Shown here: positions 43,176 through 50,641 of the stretch, one piece after another
How positions within the stretch are numbered: the stretch's first letter is position 1
Layout: every line of letters starts with the position of its first letter
Assembly (NCBI RefSeq): GCF_014648435.1
Contig: NZ_BMRC01000028.1
Span: 1 to 64,000 of the forward strand
Length of the DNA: 64,000 bases
Reading direction: 5' to 3'
Source: Nonomuraea spiralis
Lineage (GTDB): Bacteria; Actinomycetota; Actinomycetes; Streptosporangiales; Streptosporangiaceae
Made by a program: the position numbers and the translations under genes
The notes under the pieces: model-generated
What the model was told of the DNA's origin: nothing
Databases searched by the model: none
What the model saw: the letters and a program-made list of their open reading frames with translations, nothing else

Positions 43176-43218
43176 GTTCTACGCTCCCGTTTCAGGGGGT
43201 CACATCTCTAGCTGAAAC

Positions 43219-44121
43219 CTACTTCGCGAGTGGGGCATTCCCCAATCTCGTCTCACTGATCAGACGGCGTGCCTCGGCGGCCACCACGCGGGGCATCTCC
43301 ATCATCGCCACGTGTCCCGCCGTCGGCAGCAGCACGAGCCTGACCTGGCGGAACGTACGGCCCGCCTTCGCCGCCATCGCCGGGCGCACCAGACGGTCGT
43401 GCCGGCCGTGGACGATGAGGGTCGGCGCCTCGACCCGGGCCGCCTGGCGCCACAGGTTGTCCTCGCCCCTGCGGAAGTACTCGGCCACGATGCCCCTGGC
43501 CGAACCGATCATGGCCGCGCCCGCGTACGGGACGTCGTCGCGCCGGCGCAGCTCCTCGACGGCGTCGGCCAGGCGTACGGGGTGGACGGCGTTCATGTTC
43601 GCCCAGACCATGGCGAAGGAGGCGTTGATGCGCTGCTCGGCGGGGAGCAGACGCAGCTTGCCCGCGAACCATTCGCCCACCCTGGGCACGGCGGCGGCGG
43701 CCACGCGGACCGGGCCGTACCTCGGCAGCAGGTCGGGCAGGGCGGGTGAGATGAGTGTGAGCGAGCGGACCAGGTCGGGCCGGGCCGCGGCGACCCGTAC
43801 CGCGACCGCGCCGCCCAGCGAGTTGCCGAACAGGTGGGCCGGGCCGGTGTGCTCCATCAGCTCGACCACCGACCGGGCGTGGTGGGCGACCGTGTAGTCG
43901 CCGTCCTCCGGCGCCGGGGAGAAGCCCGCGCCGGGCAGGTCGAGGGCGTGGCCGGTGACGGTGTCCTTGAGCTCGTCCATGAGGTCGGTCCAGTTGGTGG
44001 CCGAGCCCGCCAGCCCGTGGACGAACACGGCCTGCTCGCGCGGGCCGTGCGGGGTGGACCGGACGTGCACCGGGCCGATCATGCGTCCTGGCCAGTGAGG
44101 GATCGGGTCCGCCGCTGTCAT
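43219..44121 (-). CDS. alpha/beta hydrolase
   Basis: A 300-aa cytoplasmic alpha/beta hydrolase. ATG at 44121 follows AAGGAGG at ideal spacing. Motifs: VFVHGLAGSATNW (oxyanion loop), GNSLGGAVAVR (nucleophile Ser), VHGRHDRLV (acid Asp) and AGHVAMMEMP (base His). The composition resembles actinobacterial esterase/lipase-like hydrolases near moeZ. Substrate unknown. It is divergent from the small secreted SH3-like gene and ends 43 bases before the moeZ start. Confidence 0.88.
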   Translation of the reverse strand: MTAADPIPHWPGRMIGPVHVRSTPHGPREQAVFVHGLAGSATNWTDLMDELKDTVTGHALDLPGAGFSPAPEDGDYTVAHHARSVVELMEHTGPAHLFGNSLGGAVAVRVAAARPDLVRSLTLISPALPDLLPRYGPVRVAAAAVPRVGEWFAGKLRLLPAEQRINASFAMVWANMNAVHPVRLADAVEELRRRDDVPYAGAAMIGSARGIVAEYFRRGEDNLWRQAARVEAPTLIVHGRHDRLVRPAMAAKAGRTFRQVRLVLLPTAGHVAMMEMPRVVAAEARRLISETRLGNAPLAK

Positions 44122-44259
44122 ACGTCCTCCTTGTCGCTCGTTCCACGATAACCAGCGCGCCTGGTCGGGGTCTGCATTCCGTACAGACACTGCTTTTATT
44201 TGACTTATCAGAGCATCGATGGACATACAGCCCTAAACACGGACGTGAGGGGGGACGTC

Positions 44260-44607
44260 ATGCTCTTCAGCCGCATCGGCGCTGTCGGGCGCATCGGTGC
44301 CGTCCGGCGCGTCGCCGCGGGGCTCCTGGCCGCGGCGGTGGTCGCGGCCGGAGGCGGGCTCGCCGCGCCGGGCGCGGCCGCGTCGGTCCTGCGGGCCCCC
44401 GCCTGCAAGTACCGGGTGGTGCACGTCAGGACCTGGCTCAACGTACGTGCCGTGCCGCGGGGGCGGATCGTCGACAAGCTCTACCCGGGGGACCATTCGC
44501 GGGGAAGCTGCCGGAGGTTCGACGGGTGGCGCAGGTCCCACGGGACCGAGCACGGCCGCCGGGGGTACAGCTTCTCCCACTACCTGAAGAAGTTCCGCCG
44601 GCATTAG
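44260..44607 (+). CDS. small secreted SH3b-like protein, 115 aa
   Basis: Start ATG at 44260 after GAGGGGGG. A basic, Ala-rich signal peptide (residues 1-40, cut near AAA|S) is followed by a short bacterial-SH3-like unit (VRTWLNVRAVPRGRIVDKLYPGD). Two cysteines (49 and 84) flank it and probably pair. The tail is rich in Arg, His and aromatic residues (RGYSFSHYLKKFRRH). It is likely exported and may bind the cell wall; no catalytic residues are visible. It marks the left edge of the accessory region. Confidence 0.75.
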   Translation: MLFSRIGAVGRIGAVRRVAAGLLAAAVVAAGGGLAAPGAAASVLRAPACKYRVVHVRTWLNVRAVPRGRIVDKLYPGDHSRGSCRRFDGWRRSHGTEHGRRGYSFSHYLKKFRRH

Positions 44608-45117
44608 TCCCCTCGGCAGCCCGCCCCCTCCCCTGGTTCGTCTCTCCGGGGCTCGGCCTGTCCGTTTCCCGAGGTACGGGCTGCGCCGGGCCTCCGTCTG
44701 ATGGTGGCGAGTCCGACATTTCCGACTATCGCGGCACATAGAGATCTAATGGATCTCATGCCAGCTTAAGTGTGCGGCAAAAGCTGTCCGTCACCGTTTA
44801 TCAGGGTCAGCACGGGTAAGCATGAGAAGCGGATACAGTGTGCGACTTTCTCGACACTCTCCGTCAACAGAAAGATCGTCGCAGCCACTGAGAATCCATC
44901 GGGGAAGCGTAATTCCATTCCCCGAACAATCCCGACGGCAACATCGACTCGCATTTCTCATGCCTGGCGCATCAGTGTGACTCGGCACGCTTTTCGGCGA
45001 GCCGTGAATGCACGCATGACCACTGCCTTCCGGCACGTACGGCCATGTCGTCATTCCATGAGAAAAGCAGGGCCGGCGCTGCCGGAACCCGCTGTGATGG
45101 GCGGTCCGTCATATGTA
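44608..45117. other. AT-richer intergenic region
   Basis: About 500 bases of lower GC with no supportable gene. Open frames here have no ribosome binding site and unusual composition. At 44711-44735 a pair of TCCGA sites (AGTCCGACATTTCCGACTAT) closely resembles the pair upstream of the second Gly/Trp-rich gene at about 46012-46035. Palindromic GCAGCCCG/CGGGCTGC arms (44617-44693) could terminate the SH3-like gene. Confidence 0.5.
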
Positions 45118-45334
45118 CATAATCGGACATATCATGGCATTTCATTCGATAGAGCTGTAATGCAAGCAATAAGATTGCTAATGCATAGCAAAATAGGGCC
45201 ACTCCTGTTTGCTGTAGCTCTGTCTCGGAAATGACTTTTCGTGGATGGCTCATCAGCTAGTCGTTCAAGACCTGGTTCCCGGGTCTCTCGGGAACGTCGA
45301 GAACGGGGCAACCAATCCTTTAGGGGGAAACGCA
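45118..45334 (+). promoter_or_regulatory. shared upstream region and leader of Gly/Trp-rich gene A
   Basis: This region is close to the reverse complement of 48038-48255, in front of gene D. Matching blocks: CGGACATATCATGGCAT, TAATGCAAGCAATAAG, TAATGCATAGCAAAA, GGATGGCTCATCA, and the leader GAGAACGGGGCAACCAATCC followed by TTTAGGGGGAAACGCA just before the ATG. TTTAGGGGG is the ribosome binding site. No sigma-factor consensus is obvious. The AT-rich blocks are candidate operator or promoter elements. Confidence 0.65.
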
Positions 45335-45733
45335 ATGCCCAAGCTCAAAAGTGTTATCGCAGGTCTCGCCGTCAGCACCGCGCTGACCGGCGGCGTGGTC
45401 AGCCTGGGCGCGACGACCACCGCCAACGCCAGCACCGCGAACAACCTCACCAGCCCGACGACCCTCAGCTGGGGCGACGGAGACGGCCACGGCTGGTGGC
45501 ACCGTCGTCACCACCGCTGCAACAGGAACCGCCACGGCTGGGGCGGCGGCGGCGGCTTCGGCTGGGGCGGCGGCGGCTGGGGCGGCGGCGGCTGGGGTGG
45601 CGGCTGGCGCCGGCACCGCGGCGGCGGCGTCTGCGTCAAGATCTTCAACGAGAACACGAACGACAACACCGACACGAGGACCAACAACGAGCTGCGCGAG
45701 GACCGCCGGGCGCGCTTCGACCGCGAGGACTGA
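45335..45733 (+). CDS. secreted Gly/Trp-rich protein A (paralogue family, 132 aa)
   Basis: Family not recognised. Sec signal peptide MPKLKSVIAGLAVSTALTGG and onward, cut near residue 32 (ANA). The mature part has a His/Arg/Trp segment (HGWWHRRHHRC, Cys 62), a Gly/Trp tract of GGGGW repeats (about 68-91), a second Cys in VCVKIF (100), then an Asn/Asp/Thr-rich stretch and an Arg/Glu/Asp tail. Unlike the other three copies, it lacks the CFR-x3-C motif. Shared with them: signal peptide, leader, and a short beta strand followed by Asn-rich sequence. Probably a small surface or matrix protein; function unknown. Confidence 0.78.
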   Translation: MPKLKSVIAGLAVSTALTGGVVSLGATTTANASTANNLTSPTTLSWGDGDGHGWWHRRHHRCNRNRHGWGGGGGFGWGGGGWGGGGWGGGWRRHRGGGVCVKIFNENTNDNTDTRTNNELREDRRARFDRED

Positions 45734-45887
45734 TCGCGCGGGAATGGTGCCCGTAGTCCATGGATGGTCGCTCTTCACGGCGAAGTGAATCCGACCGGCG
45801 AGTACTGGGCTCTCAGGAAGTGACCGCACCCGGACATTGCGGGGCCGCCTGAGTTTCCTTTCTCTTCTGTCACCGCGGCAATTCCCG

Positions 45888-45926
45888 GTGAAGGCTCCAC
45901 TGGCATTCTGCCGGTGGGGCCTTCAC
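45888..45926 (+). terminator. terminator downstream of gene A
   Basis: A 13-bp stem with mismatches (GTGAAGGCTCCAC and GTGGGGCCTTCAC) with a 13-base loop, followed by TGCGTTCCCCC. It lies 155 bases after the gene A stop. The mirror-image hairpin after gene D (47504-47540) has a similar sequence and spacing. Confidence 0.6.
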
Positions 45927-46011
45927 TGCGTTCCCCCTGAATACGGATCCGCCCCTGAATGCGAAATCCGCCGTTGAATGCGGGATCAGCCCGAATCCCC
46001 TCACCCCAATG

Positions 46012-46217
46012 AGTCCGAAATGTCCGATTATGCACCACGATGCGGCATAGTGTCGGATAAGAGAGGACAATGTCCGTTTGTGGGGCATTCGGTGGGATAT
46101 ATCCCTAGCATGGATGTTCGCTAGCGGGCATCCACGCCGCTCCAAAGAAATTCGGAAGGCTCGGATTTCGCCGGAGCGTCGAGTACGGGGCAATCAATCC
46201 TTTTAGGGGGAAACACA
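46012..46217 (+). promoter_or_regulatory. upstream region and leader of Gly/Trp-rich gene B
   Basis: It contains repeated TCCGA/TCGGA half-sites (AGTCCGAAATGTCCGATTAT, then TGTCGGATAAG and CAATGTCCG). GGGATATATC and CATGGATG blocks are also found in front of gene C on the other strand. The conserved leader GTCGAGTACGGGGCAATCAA is followed by CCTTTTAGGGGGAAACACA before the ATG. The repeated half-sites suggest a regulator site; that is inferred. Confidence 0.55.
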
Positions 46218-46628
46218 ATGCCCAAGCTCAAAAGTGTTATCGCAGGGCTCGCCATGGGCACCGCGCTCACCGGCGGTGTGGTCAGCGTAGGCGCGGCGAC
46301 CACCGCCACCGGGGCCAACGCCGCCAGCGTCACCGGCTCGGCCACCGCGGCCACCCTCGCCGGCTGCTTCCGGGAGACCCGGTGCGGCTGGGGCGGCTGG
46401 GGCCGCAACTGGGGCAACCGCTGGGGCGGCGGCTGCCACCGCCGCTGCGGCGGCGGCTGGGGCTGGGGCCGCGGCGGAGGCTGGGGCTGGGGTCGCGGCG
46501 GCGGCTGGGGCTGGCGTCGTAACAACGCCCCCCGGGTCCGCGTCGTCATCCACAACTCGAACCACAACAGCAACCACAACAACAACAACGTGCAGCGGCA
46601 CGACGAGCGCGAGCACCAGGACGACTAG
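46218..46628 (+). CDS. secreted Gly/Trp-rich protein B (136 aa)
   Basis: Same family as A. Signal peptide starts MPKLKSVIAGLAMGTALTGG and is cut near residue 36. The mature N terminus has CFRETRC (Cys 50 and 56). Cys 73 and 77 follow in GGCHRRC. A tandem GGGWGWGR repeat covers about 78-100. The strand RVRVVIHN (106-113) is followed by alternating Asn/His (NSNHNSNHNNNN) and an acidic-His tail (RHDEREHQDD). Four Cys could form two disulfides. The Asn/His and His/Asp tails look like metal-binding sequence. Start is fixed by TTTTAGGGGG, 8 bases upstream. Confidence 0.8.
   Translation: MPKLKSVIAGLAMGTALTGGVVSVGAATTATGANAASVTGSATAATLAGCFRETRCGWGGWGRNWGNRWGGGCHRRCGGGWGWGRGGGWGWGRGGGWGWRRNNAPRVRVVIHNSNHNSNHNNNNVQRHDEREHQDD
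46449..46518 (+). repeat. 24-bp tandem repeat encoding GGGWGWGR
   Basis: Nearly three copies of a 24-base unit lie inside gene B and give the repeated GGGWGWGR peptide. Copy boundaries are approximate. Such repeats change length easily, so homologues may differ in copy number. Confidence 0.7.
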
Positions 46629-46702
46629 GCGGGAGTCTCACCCCGGGGAGAGCCCGCACAGCGAGAGCTCGCCTGAGAAGTGAGACCACGCCGACACAGT
46701 GA

Positions 46703-46766
46703 AGTGCCCGCATCCGGCCGACCCCGCTCCCGACAGAGCGGGGATCGCCCCCCGGATGCGGGCACT
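46703..46766. repeat. central hairpin element 1
   Basis: A perfect 15-bp inverted repeat (AGTGCCCGCATCCGG and complement) closes a 34-base loop that itself contains a CCCCGCTC/GAGCGGGG stem. It lies after gene B and between the convergent genes B and C, so it may act as terminator for either. The arm sequence is repeated in the next hairpin. Confidence 0.7.
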
Positions 46767-46872
46767 CACCTTGTCTCCAGCCATTCCTGGCCCCTCCGGA
46801 CGTCGTCCAGGGGCCCTCCCTACGGGATCGCCGCCCGGTCCCGAGACCGTACGGACAAGAAGGTGAAACGAG

Positions 46873-46943
46873 TGAGTGCCCGCATCCCCTGCCAGGAGCT
46901 CGTTCCCGGCGGGAACGAGGATCTGGTGGGATGCGGGCACTCA
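46873..46943. repeat. central hairpin element 2
   Basis: A perfect 16-bp inverted repeat (TGAGTGCCCGCATCCC and complement) around a 39-base loop with an inner CGTTCCC/GGGAACG stem. Its arms carry the same AGTGCCCGCATCC core as element 1. Between the two elements, CACCTTGTC and GACAAG..AGGTG can also pair, so the 240-base region could fold as one large cruciform-like structure. Confidence 0.7.
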
Positions 46944-46985
46944 GTTGCGCGATCGCGGTTCGCGCCCCGGTTCGAGAGCTTCCGG

Positions 46986-47309
46986 TCAGCTCCAGTCACG
47001 CTCGGCGTCGTCAGCGCGCACGTGCTGGCGAGCGTTCTGCGCGATCACGTCGTGGTTCCGGTTGCGGTTGACGATGATGATGCGGATCCTGGGGAGCCGG
47101 TGACGACGCCAGTTGTTGCGCCAGCCCCAGCCGCCGCCGCACCACGAGCGACGGAAGCAGCCGGACAGAGTGGTGGTGGTCGCCGCGGCGGTGACGTTGG
47201 TGGCGGCTTCGGCGCTGGTGGCCGTGGTCGCCGCACCGAGGGCGATCGCGCCGCCGCTCAGCGCCGTGCTCATGGCGAGGCCGGCGATAACACTTTTGAA
47301 CTTGGGCAT
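46986..47309 (-). CDS. secreted Gly/Trp-rich protein C (107 aa)
   Basis: Minus-strand member of the family, the shortest. Signal peptide starts MPKFKSVIAGLAMSTALSGG and is cut near residue 36. CFRRSWC (Cys 51 and 57) is followed by a short GGGWGWRNNW tract, the strand RIRIIIVN (74-81) and an Asn/Arg then Asp/Glu/Arg tail. The Gly/Trp repeat is reduced compared with A, B and D. Leader reads CCTTTAGGAGGAAACGCA on the minus strand, with a better AGGAGG than the others. Existence is strongly supported by its similarity to the three paralogues. Confidence 0.8.
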   Translation of the reverse strand: MPKFKSVIAGLAMSTALSGGAIALGAATTATSAEAATNVTAAATTTTLSGCFRRSWCGGGWGWRNNWRRHRLPRIRIIIVNRNRNHDVIAQNARQHVRADDAERDWS

Positions 47310-47430
47310 TGCGTTTCCTCCTAAAGGTTTGGATGCCCCGTTTCTCGACGCTTCCGGATTCCCAGGAAACGACGTGGACGGTACGGCTTGCCGTGCCTAC
47401 CATCCATGACGTTGATATATCCCCTTGAAT
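47310..47430 (-). promoter_or_regulatory. upstream region and leader of gene C
   Basis: On the minus strand it contains GGGGATATATC and CATGGATG blocks matching those before gene B, then GGAAGCGTCGAGAAACGGGG and CATCCAAACCTTTAGGAGG before the ATG. It is the inverted counterpart of the gene B upstream region, supporting an inverted duplication. No TCCGA pair as clear as that of gene B is visible. Confidence 0.5.
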
Positions 47431-47503
47431 TACCAGCAAACCGCAATTGTCCACTTTTGCCGGTATACACAGATCCATATGGCGAGTCGCGTAGAAAACG
47501 CAA

Positions 47504-47540
47504 GTGAGGGCTCCCCGGCCGATGCCGATGGAGCCCTCAC
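47504..47540 (-). terminator. terminator downstream of gene D
   Basis: A perfect 11-bp stem (GTGAGGGCTCC and complement) with a 15-base loop. On the minus strand it is followed by TTGCGTTTTCTACG. It lies 137 bases after the gene D stop, mirroring the hairpin behind gene A. Confidence 0.72.
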
Positions 47541-47677
47541 CAGAATTTCCGAAGAGACGGAGAGAATGAATCCTCCGGCGCGCTGAGCCGAATTCAGACC
47601 GTCGCCCGAGCCCGGTACCCGGCGGTCTTGTTCAGCGCGGCACCGCCTTCATGAGGATGACGGTTCCGTCCTCGTCG

Positions 47678-48037
47678 TCAGCGCCAGTCGTCGTGGTCGT
47701 GGTCGTGGTCGTGGTGCCTCGGCCGCACGGTCTCCGTGTCCGTCACCCGGTTACGGTTGAAGTTGCGGTTGTGGATGCTGACCTTCACCCTGCCCACGCG
47801 GTTGCCGTTGTTCCGGCGCCAGCCCCAGCCGCCGCCGCCCCAGCCCCAGCCGCCGCCCCAGCCGCCGCCGCAGCGGAGTCGGCGGAAGCAGCCGGCCTGG
47901 ACACCGGTGGAAGTGGCGGCACCGACAGTGGCGGCGTCGGCGCTGGTCGCGGTGGTCGCCGCACCCAGCGCGATGACACCGCCGCTCATGGCGGTGCTGA
48001 CGGCGAGGCCTGCGAGAATACTCTTGAGCTTGGGCAT
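47678..48037 (-). CDS. secreted Gly/Trp-rich protein D (119 aa)
   Basis: Minus-strand member most like A in its upstream DNA and most like B and C in its protein. Signal peptide starts MPKLKSILAGLAVSTAMSGG and is cut near residue 36. CFRRLRC (Cys 50 and 56) is followed by a Gly/Trp tract (GGGWGGGWGWGGGGWGWRRN), the strand RVKVSIHN, an Asn/Arg stretch (NRNFNRNR) and a His/Asp tail (HHDHDHDHDDW). The tail alternation is a likely metal-binding site. The ATG at 48037 is chosen over upstream in-frame codons because it matches all paralogues and follows TTTAGGGGG. Confidence 0.8.
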   Translation of the reverse strand: MPKLKSILAGLAVSTAMSGGVIALGAATTATSADAATVGAATSTGVQAGCFRRLRCGGGWGGGWGWGGGGWGWRRNNGNRVGRVKVSIHNRNFNRNRVTDTETVRPRHHDHDHDHDDWR

Positions 48038-48255
48038 TGCGTTTCCCCCTAAAGGATTGGTTGCCCCGTTCTCAACGCTCCCCGGTTGCCAGGGAACTGC
48101 CCTTGGACGACCTGTGATGAGCCATCCGTGAAATGTCATTTCCTGGACGCGGGCACGGCAACACAGAACCGCCGCCTTTTTGCTATGCATTAACAGCCTT
48201 ATTGCTTGCATTAAACAATTATTGACTGATATGCCATGATATGTCCGAATCTATC
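48038..48255 (-). promoter_or_regulatory. shared upstream region and leader of gene D
   Basis: Near-exact reverse-complement counterpart of 45118-45334. On the minus strand it carries TCGGACATATCATGGCAT, TAATGCAAGCAATAAGG, TTAATGCATAGCAAAA, GGATGGCTCATCA, and the GAGAACGGGGCAACCAATCC leader. Conservation of non-coding DNA over more than 200 bases indicates recent duplication, selection on regulation, or both. Confidence 0.65.
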
Positions 48256-49019
48256 ATGATCGCCGAGAAGGGGGTTGACGAGCACGGTTGGGCCGATCCG
48301 GAAGCCCAACTCCCCCCTTGATCGGTCAGGAGTGCCGGTGATCAACCGATTTACACCAGGCAATTAGTGCCGCTTATTGCGATATGAAGATAATGTCCGC
48401 TTTATGGCTAATAGCCGTTATGTGCCACCAGCCTGTATACCCCGCGGACCGCAGAAGCGCGGGGACCATGGAGACAGCCGAAACAGGGGGCGGCCGACCA
48501 GGGGCAGCCACGTCAGCCATGGCGAACCGCGGTGAACCGCGCCTTTCGCACCGCCTCTGGCCCGAGCAGGAGACACGTTCAATCGACGAGAGCCTGAAGC
48601 AGTCCCACAGCGACTCCTGCCGCACGCCGCCGAGCCCGGCCGGCGGCGAGCGCACGTACGTTCAGCCACCCCGACACGCGTGCCCACCGTCATGAGCACG
48701 ATCTGCTTGACCTCACCCGCAGCCGGTCACAACGCGATCACCTGGGCCGGGATCAGCCCCAGCTCGTGAGCCACAGCCTCCGCGCCGACACGGATCGTGC
48801 GAGTCCGAGCCATCTGGGGGATGCCACGCCGCTTCCCGCCATCTCTCTCATGCTGGTGCTCTTCAGCGTTGCCGGATCCTGCCCGGATATCCGTTCCGTC
48901 AGCGAAGCACCTACGCCACAGCGTGATCGCCGAAGGGCGGGCGGTCACCACACCGGTCAGGCCCCGGGCCGGCCGCGCATCCTAGGGCTCATCACCGCCT
49001 CTATCGTCGTGAACGCCAC
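48256..49019. other. intergenic region without a supportable gene
   Basis: About 760 bases. ATAATGTCCGCTTTATGG near 48390 resembles the CAATGTCCGTTTGTGGG segment upstream of gene B and may be the remnant of another family promoter. A CCCCGCG/CGCGGGG hairpin lies near 48440-48465. Short frames on both strands have no ribosome binding site; one minus-strand frame (48951-48727) ends in a plausible peptide but has no recognisable family. Confidence 0.45.
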
Positions 49020-49400
49020 CTCGGCCCCTTGCGCCCACCGAACCGGTTCTCCTGGCCGAGCAGTTCGTGGCCGAGCCGGTGGCGACCGGCTTATTCGCCG
49101 TCGCGATCTCCCCAGCCGCCTGCATGGCCCTCGCTGGGCACCCTCATCGGCCGACACCTCGGGACGCGGGTGAACCTTCGCCGCCGTCATTGTGCTCAGC
49201 GCCTCCGCCGTCGGCGGGTTCAGCGCCGTCGCCCTGGGCCGGGTGCTGCATCGGTCCTCGGCCAATCCGCGGCGGCCTGGCGGACGAGCTGCGGGCGGTC
49301 GGCTTACGGGGGTGTCCTGCCGCTCATCGCCCTGACCGCCGTCAAGAACGTGAGCGTGGTCACTCTCTTCGGGGCTCATGGTGCAGTCGGCCGTCGACCT
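49020..49400 (+). pseudogene. decayed membrane-transporter-like gene remnant
   Basis: Three plus-strand frames each contain short hydrophobic pieces in a sensible order: FVAEPVATGLFAVAISPAA, then GTLIGRHLGTR, then AVGGFSAVALGRVLHR, then VLPLIALTAVKNVSVVTLFG. Moving between frames would restore one multi-helix membrane protein, perhaps an MFS-type transporter. No intact frame with a ribosome binding site covers it. I read this as a frameshifted remnant; alternative is chance, because GC-rich DNA often gives Ala/Val/Leu-rich frames. Confidence 0.3.
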
Positions 49401-49475
49401 CGGCGGCTTCCAGGAGGGCCGAGAAGGCGTTCATGCCCTCGCCAGGCGGTCTGCCGGCCACGTCGGCGGGCGTCA

Positions 49476-49536
49476 TCGCGGTGGAACAGGGCGTACTCGC
49501 GGTGGAACAGCGGGGGGCGTACTCGCGGTGGAACAG
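49476..49536. repeat. three copies of TCGCGGTGGAACAG
   Basis: The 14-base unit TCGCGGTGGAACAG occurs at 49476, 49497 and 49523, separated by GGCGTAC-type spacers. It lies in non-coding, decayed sequence before the ku gene and has no evident function. Confidence 0.7.
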
Positions 49537-49666
49537 CGGGGGGGCGTGCGGCGGGCGGGCCGGTCGGTGGGGACCAAGGCTCGGCCACGGTGGTCTGGTT
49601 CGCCTTGGGCGTCCTGGTGGTCGCCAGTGGATGCCAGGGCCGGCCCGTGAGAAGGAGTCGGGCCGG

Positions 49667-50593
49667 TCAGGCGGATTTGCGGGCCTTGCGCTTGGGTGGG
49701 GCCTTCTCCTCCTCCTTGGCCTCCTCCTCCTTGGCCTCCTTGGCCTCCTTAGGCTCCTTGGCCTCCTTGGAGGACTTGCCGCCGCCTGTCGCCTTCTTCG
49801 GTTTGGCCGGCTCCCCCGTACGTTCCCGCTTCGCGGCCTCGACGCTGGCACGCAGGGCGGCCATGAGGTCCACCGCCGGCCCGGCCTCTTCCTCCTCCGG
49901 CGCCGCGATGACCTCCTTGCCCGCCACCTTCGCCTCGATCACCTGCTGCAACGCCTCGCGGTACGTGTCGTGGTACTCGCCCGGGTCGAAGTCCGACTCC
50001 ATCGTGGTGATCAGCGACTCGGCCATCTTCAACTCCTGGGCCCGGACCTCGATGTCCTCCTCCAGGAAGCCGAAGTCCGGGGTGCGGATCTCGTCCGGCC
50101 ACAACATGGTCTCCAGGACGAACACCCCGTCCCGTACGCGCAGTGTGGCCAGCGACTCCCGCTGCCGCAGCGCCACCTTGACCACCGCGACCTGCCCAGA
50201 GCTCTCCAGGGCGTTGCGCAACAACACGTACGGCTTCGCGCCCTGGGCGTCGGGCTCCAGATAGTACGACTTGGCAAAGTAAATAGGGTCGATCTGCTCA
50301 GCAGGGGCGAACTGAAGGACGTCGATCCGCCGCGACGTGCTCAGCGGCAGGTCCTCGAAGTCCTCGTCGGTGAGCACCACCATCTCGCCCGAGGCCAGTT
50401 CGTACCCTTTGGCGATATCCGCGTACGGGACCTCCTCGCCGTCGATCGTGCACACGCGCTTGTAGCGGATCCTGCCGCCGTCGTCCCGGTGGACCTGGTG
50501 GAAGCTGACGTCCTTCTGCTCGGTGGCCGAGTACAGCTTCACCGGAATCGTGACCAGCCCGAAGGAGATCGCACCCTTCCAGATGCTGCGCAT
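49667..50593 (-). CDS. ku: Ku, NHEJ DNA-end-binding protein
   Basis: A 308-aa bacterial Ku, a homodimeric ring that binds DNA double-strand ends and recruits LigD. The core starts MRSIWKGAISFGLVTIPVKLYSA and contains YKRVCTIDGEEV, DEDFEDLPL and ESSGQVAVVKVALRQRE. The C-terminal extension (from about residue 255) is a low-complexity Lys/Glu/Ala tail (EAKEPKEAKEAKEEEAKEEE) ending PKRKARKS, the basic type known to modulate DNA binding. ATG at 50593 follows GGAG; an in-frame GTG lies two codons earlier. Divergent from the ligase gene with 48 bases between the starts. Confidence 0.95.
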   Translation of the reverse strand: MRSIWKGAISFGLVTIPVKLYSATEQKDVSFHQVHRDDGGRIRYKRVCTIDGEEVPYADIAKGYELASGEMVVLTDEDFEDLPLSTSRRIDVLQFAPAEQIDPIYFAKSYYLEPDAQGAKPYVLLRNALESSGQVAVVKVALRQRESLATLRVRDGVFVLETMLWPDEIRTPDFGFLEEDIEVRAQELKMAESLITTMESDFDPGEYHDTYREALQQVIEAKVAGKEVIAAPEEEEAGPAVDLMAALRASVEAAKRERTGEPAKPKKATGGGKSSKEAKEPKEAKEAKEEEAKEEEKAPPKRKARKSA

Positions 50594-50641
50594 GGGCACT
50601 CCAAAGCAGTAGCGGGCTCACCATATGGGCACATACCCGTC

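Noticed and set aside
44770..45234. Possible plus-strand gene of 154 codons upstream of gene A
   Set aside because: Composition and codon use do not match the genome; most of it is the AT-rich upstream region shared with gene D.
46638..46940. Possible minus-strand gene of 100 codons between B and C
   Set aside because: No ribosome binding site; the frame overlaps palindromes and has no family resemblance.
45335..48037. RiPP precursor peptides
   Set aside because: N termini are ordinary Sec signal peptides, and no modifying enzyme, protease or transporter gene is adjacent. The ThiF-like gene is 28 kb away.
49476..49536. CRISPR array
   Set aside because: Three 14-base copies with short unequal spacers; no cas genes. 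The tandem repeats elsewhere are coding low-complexity repeats.
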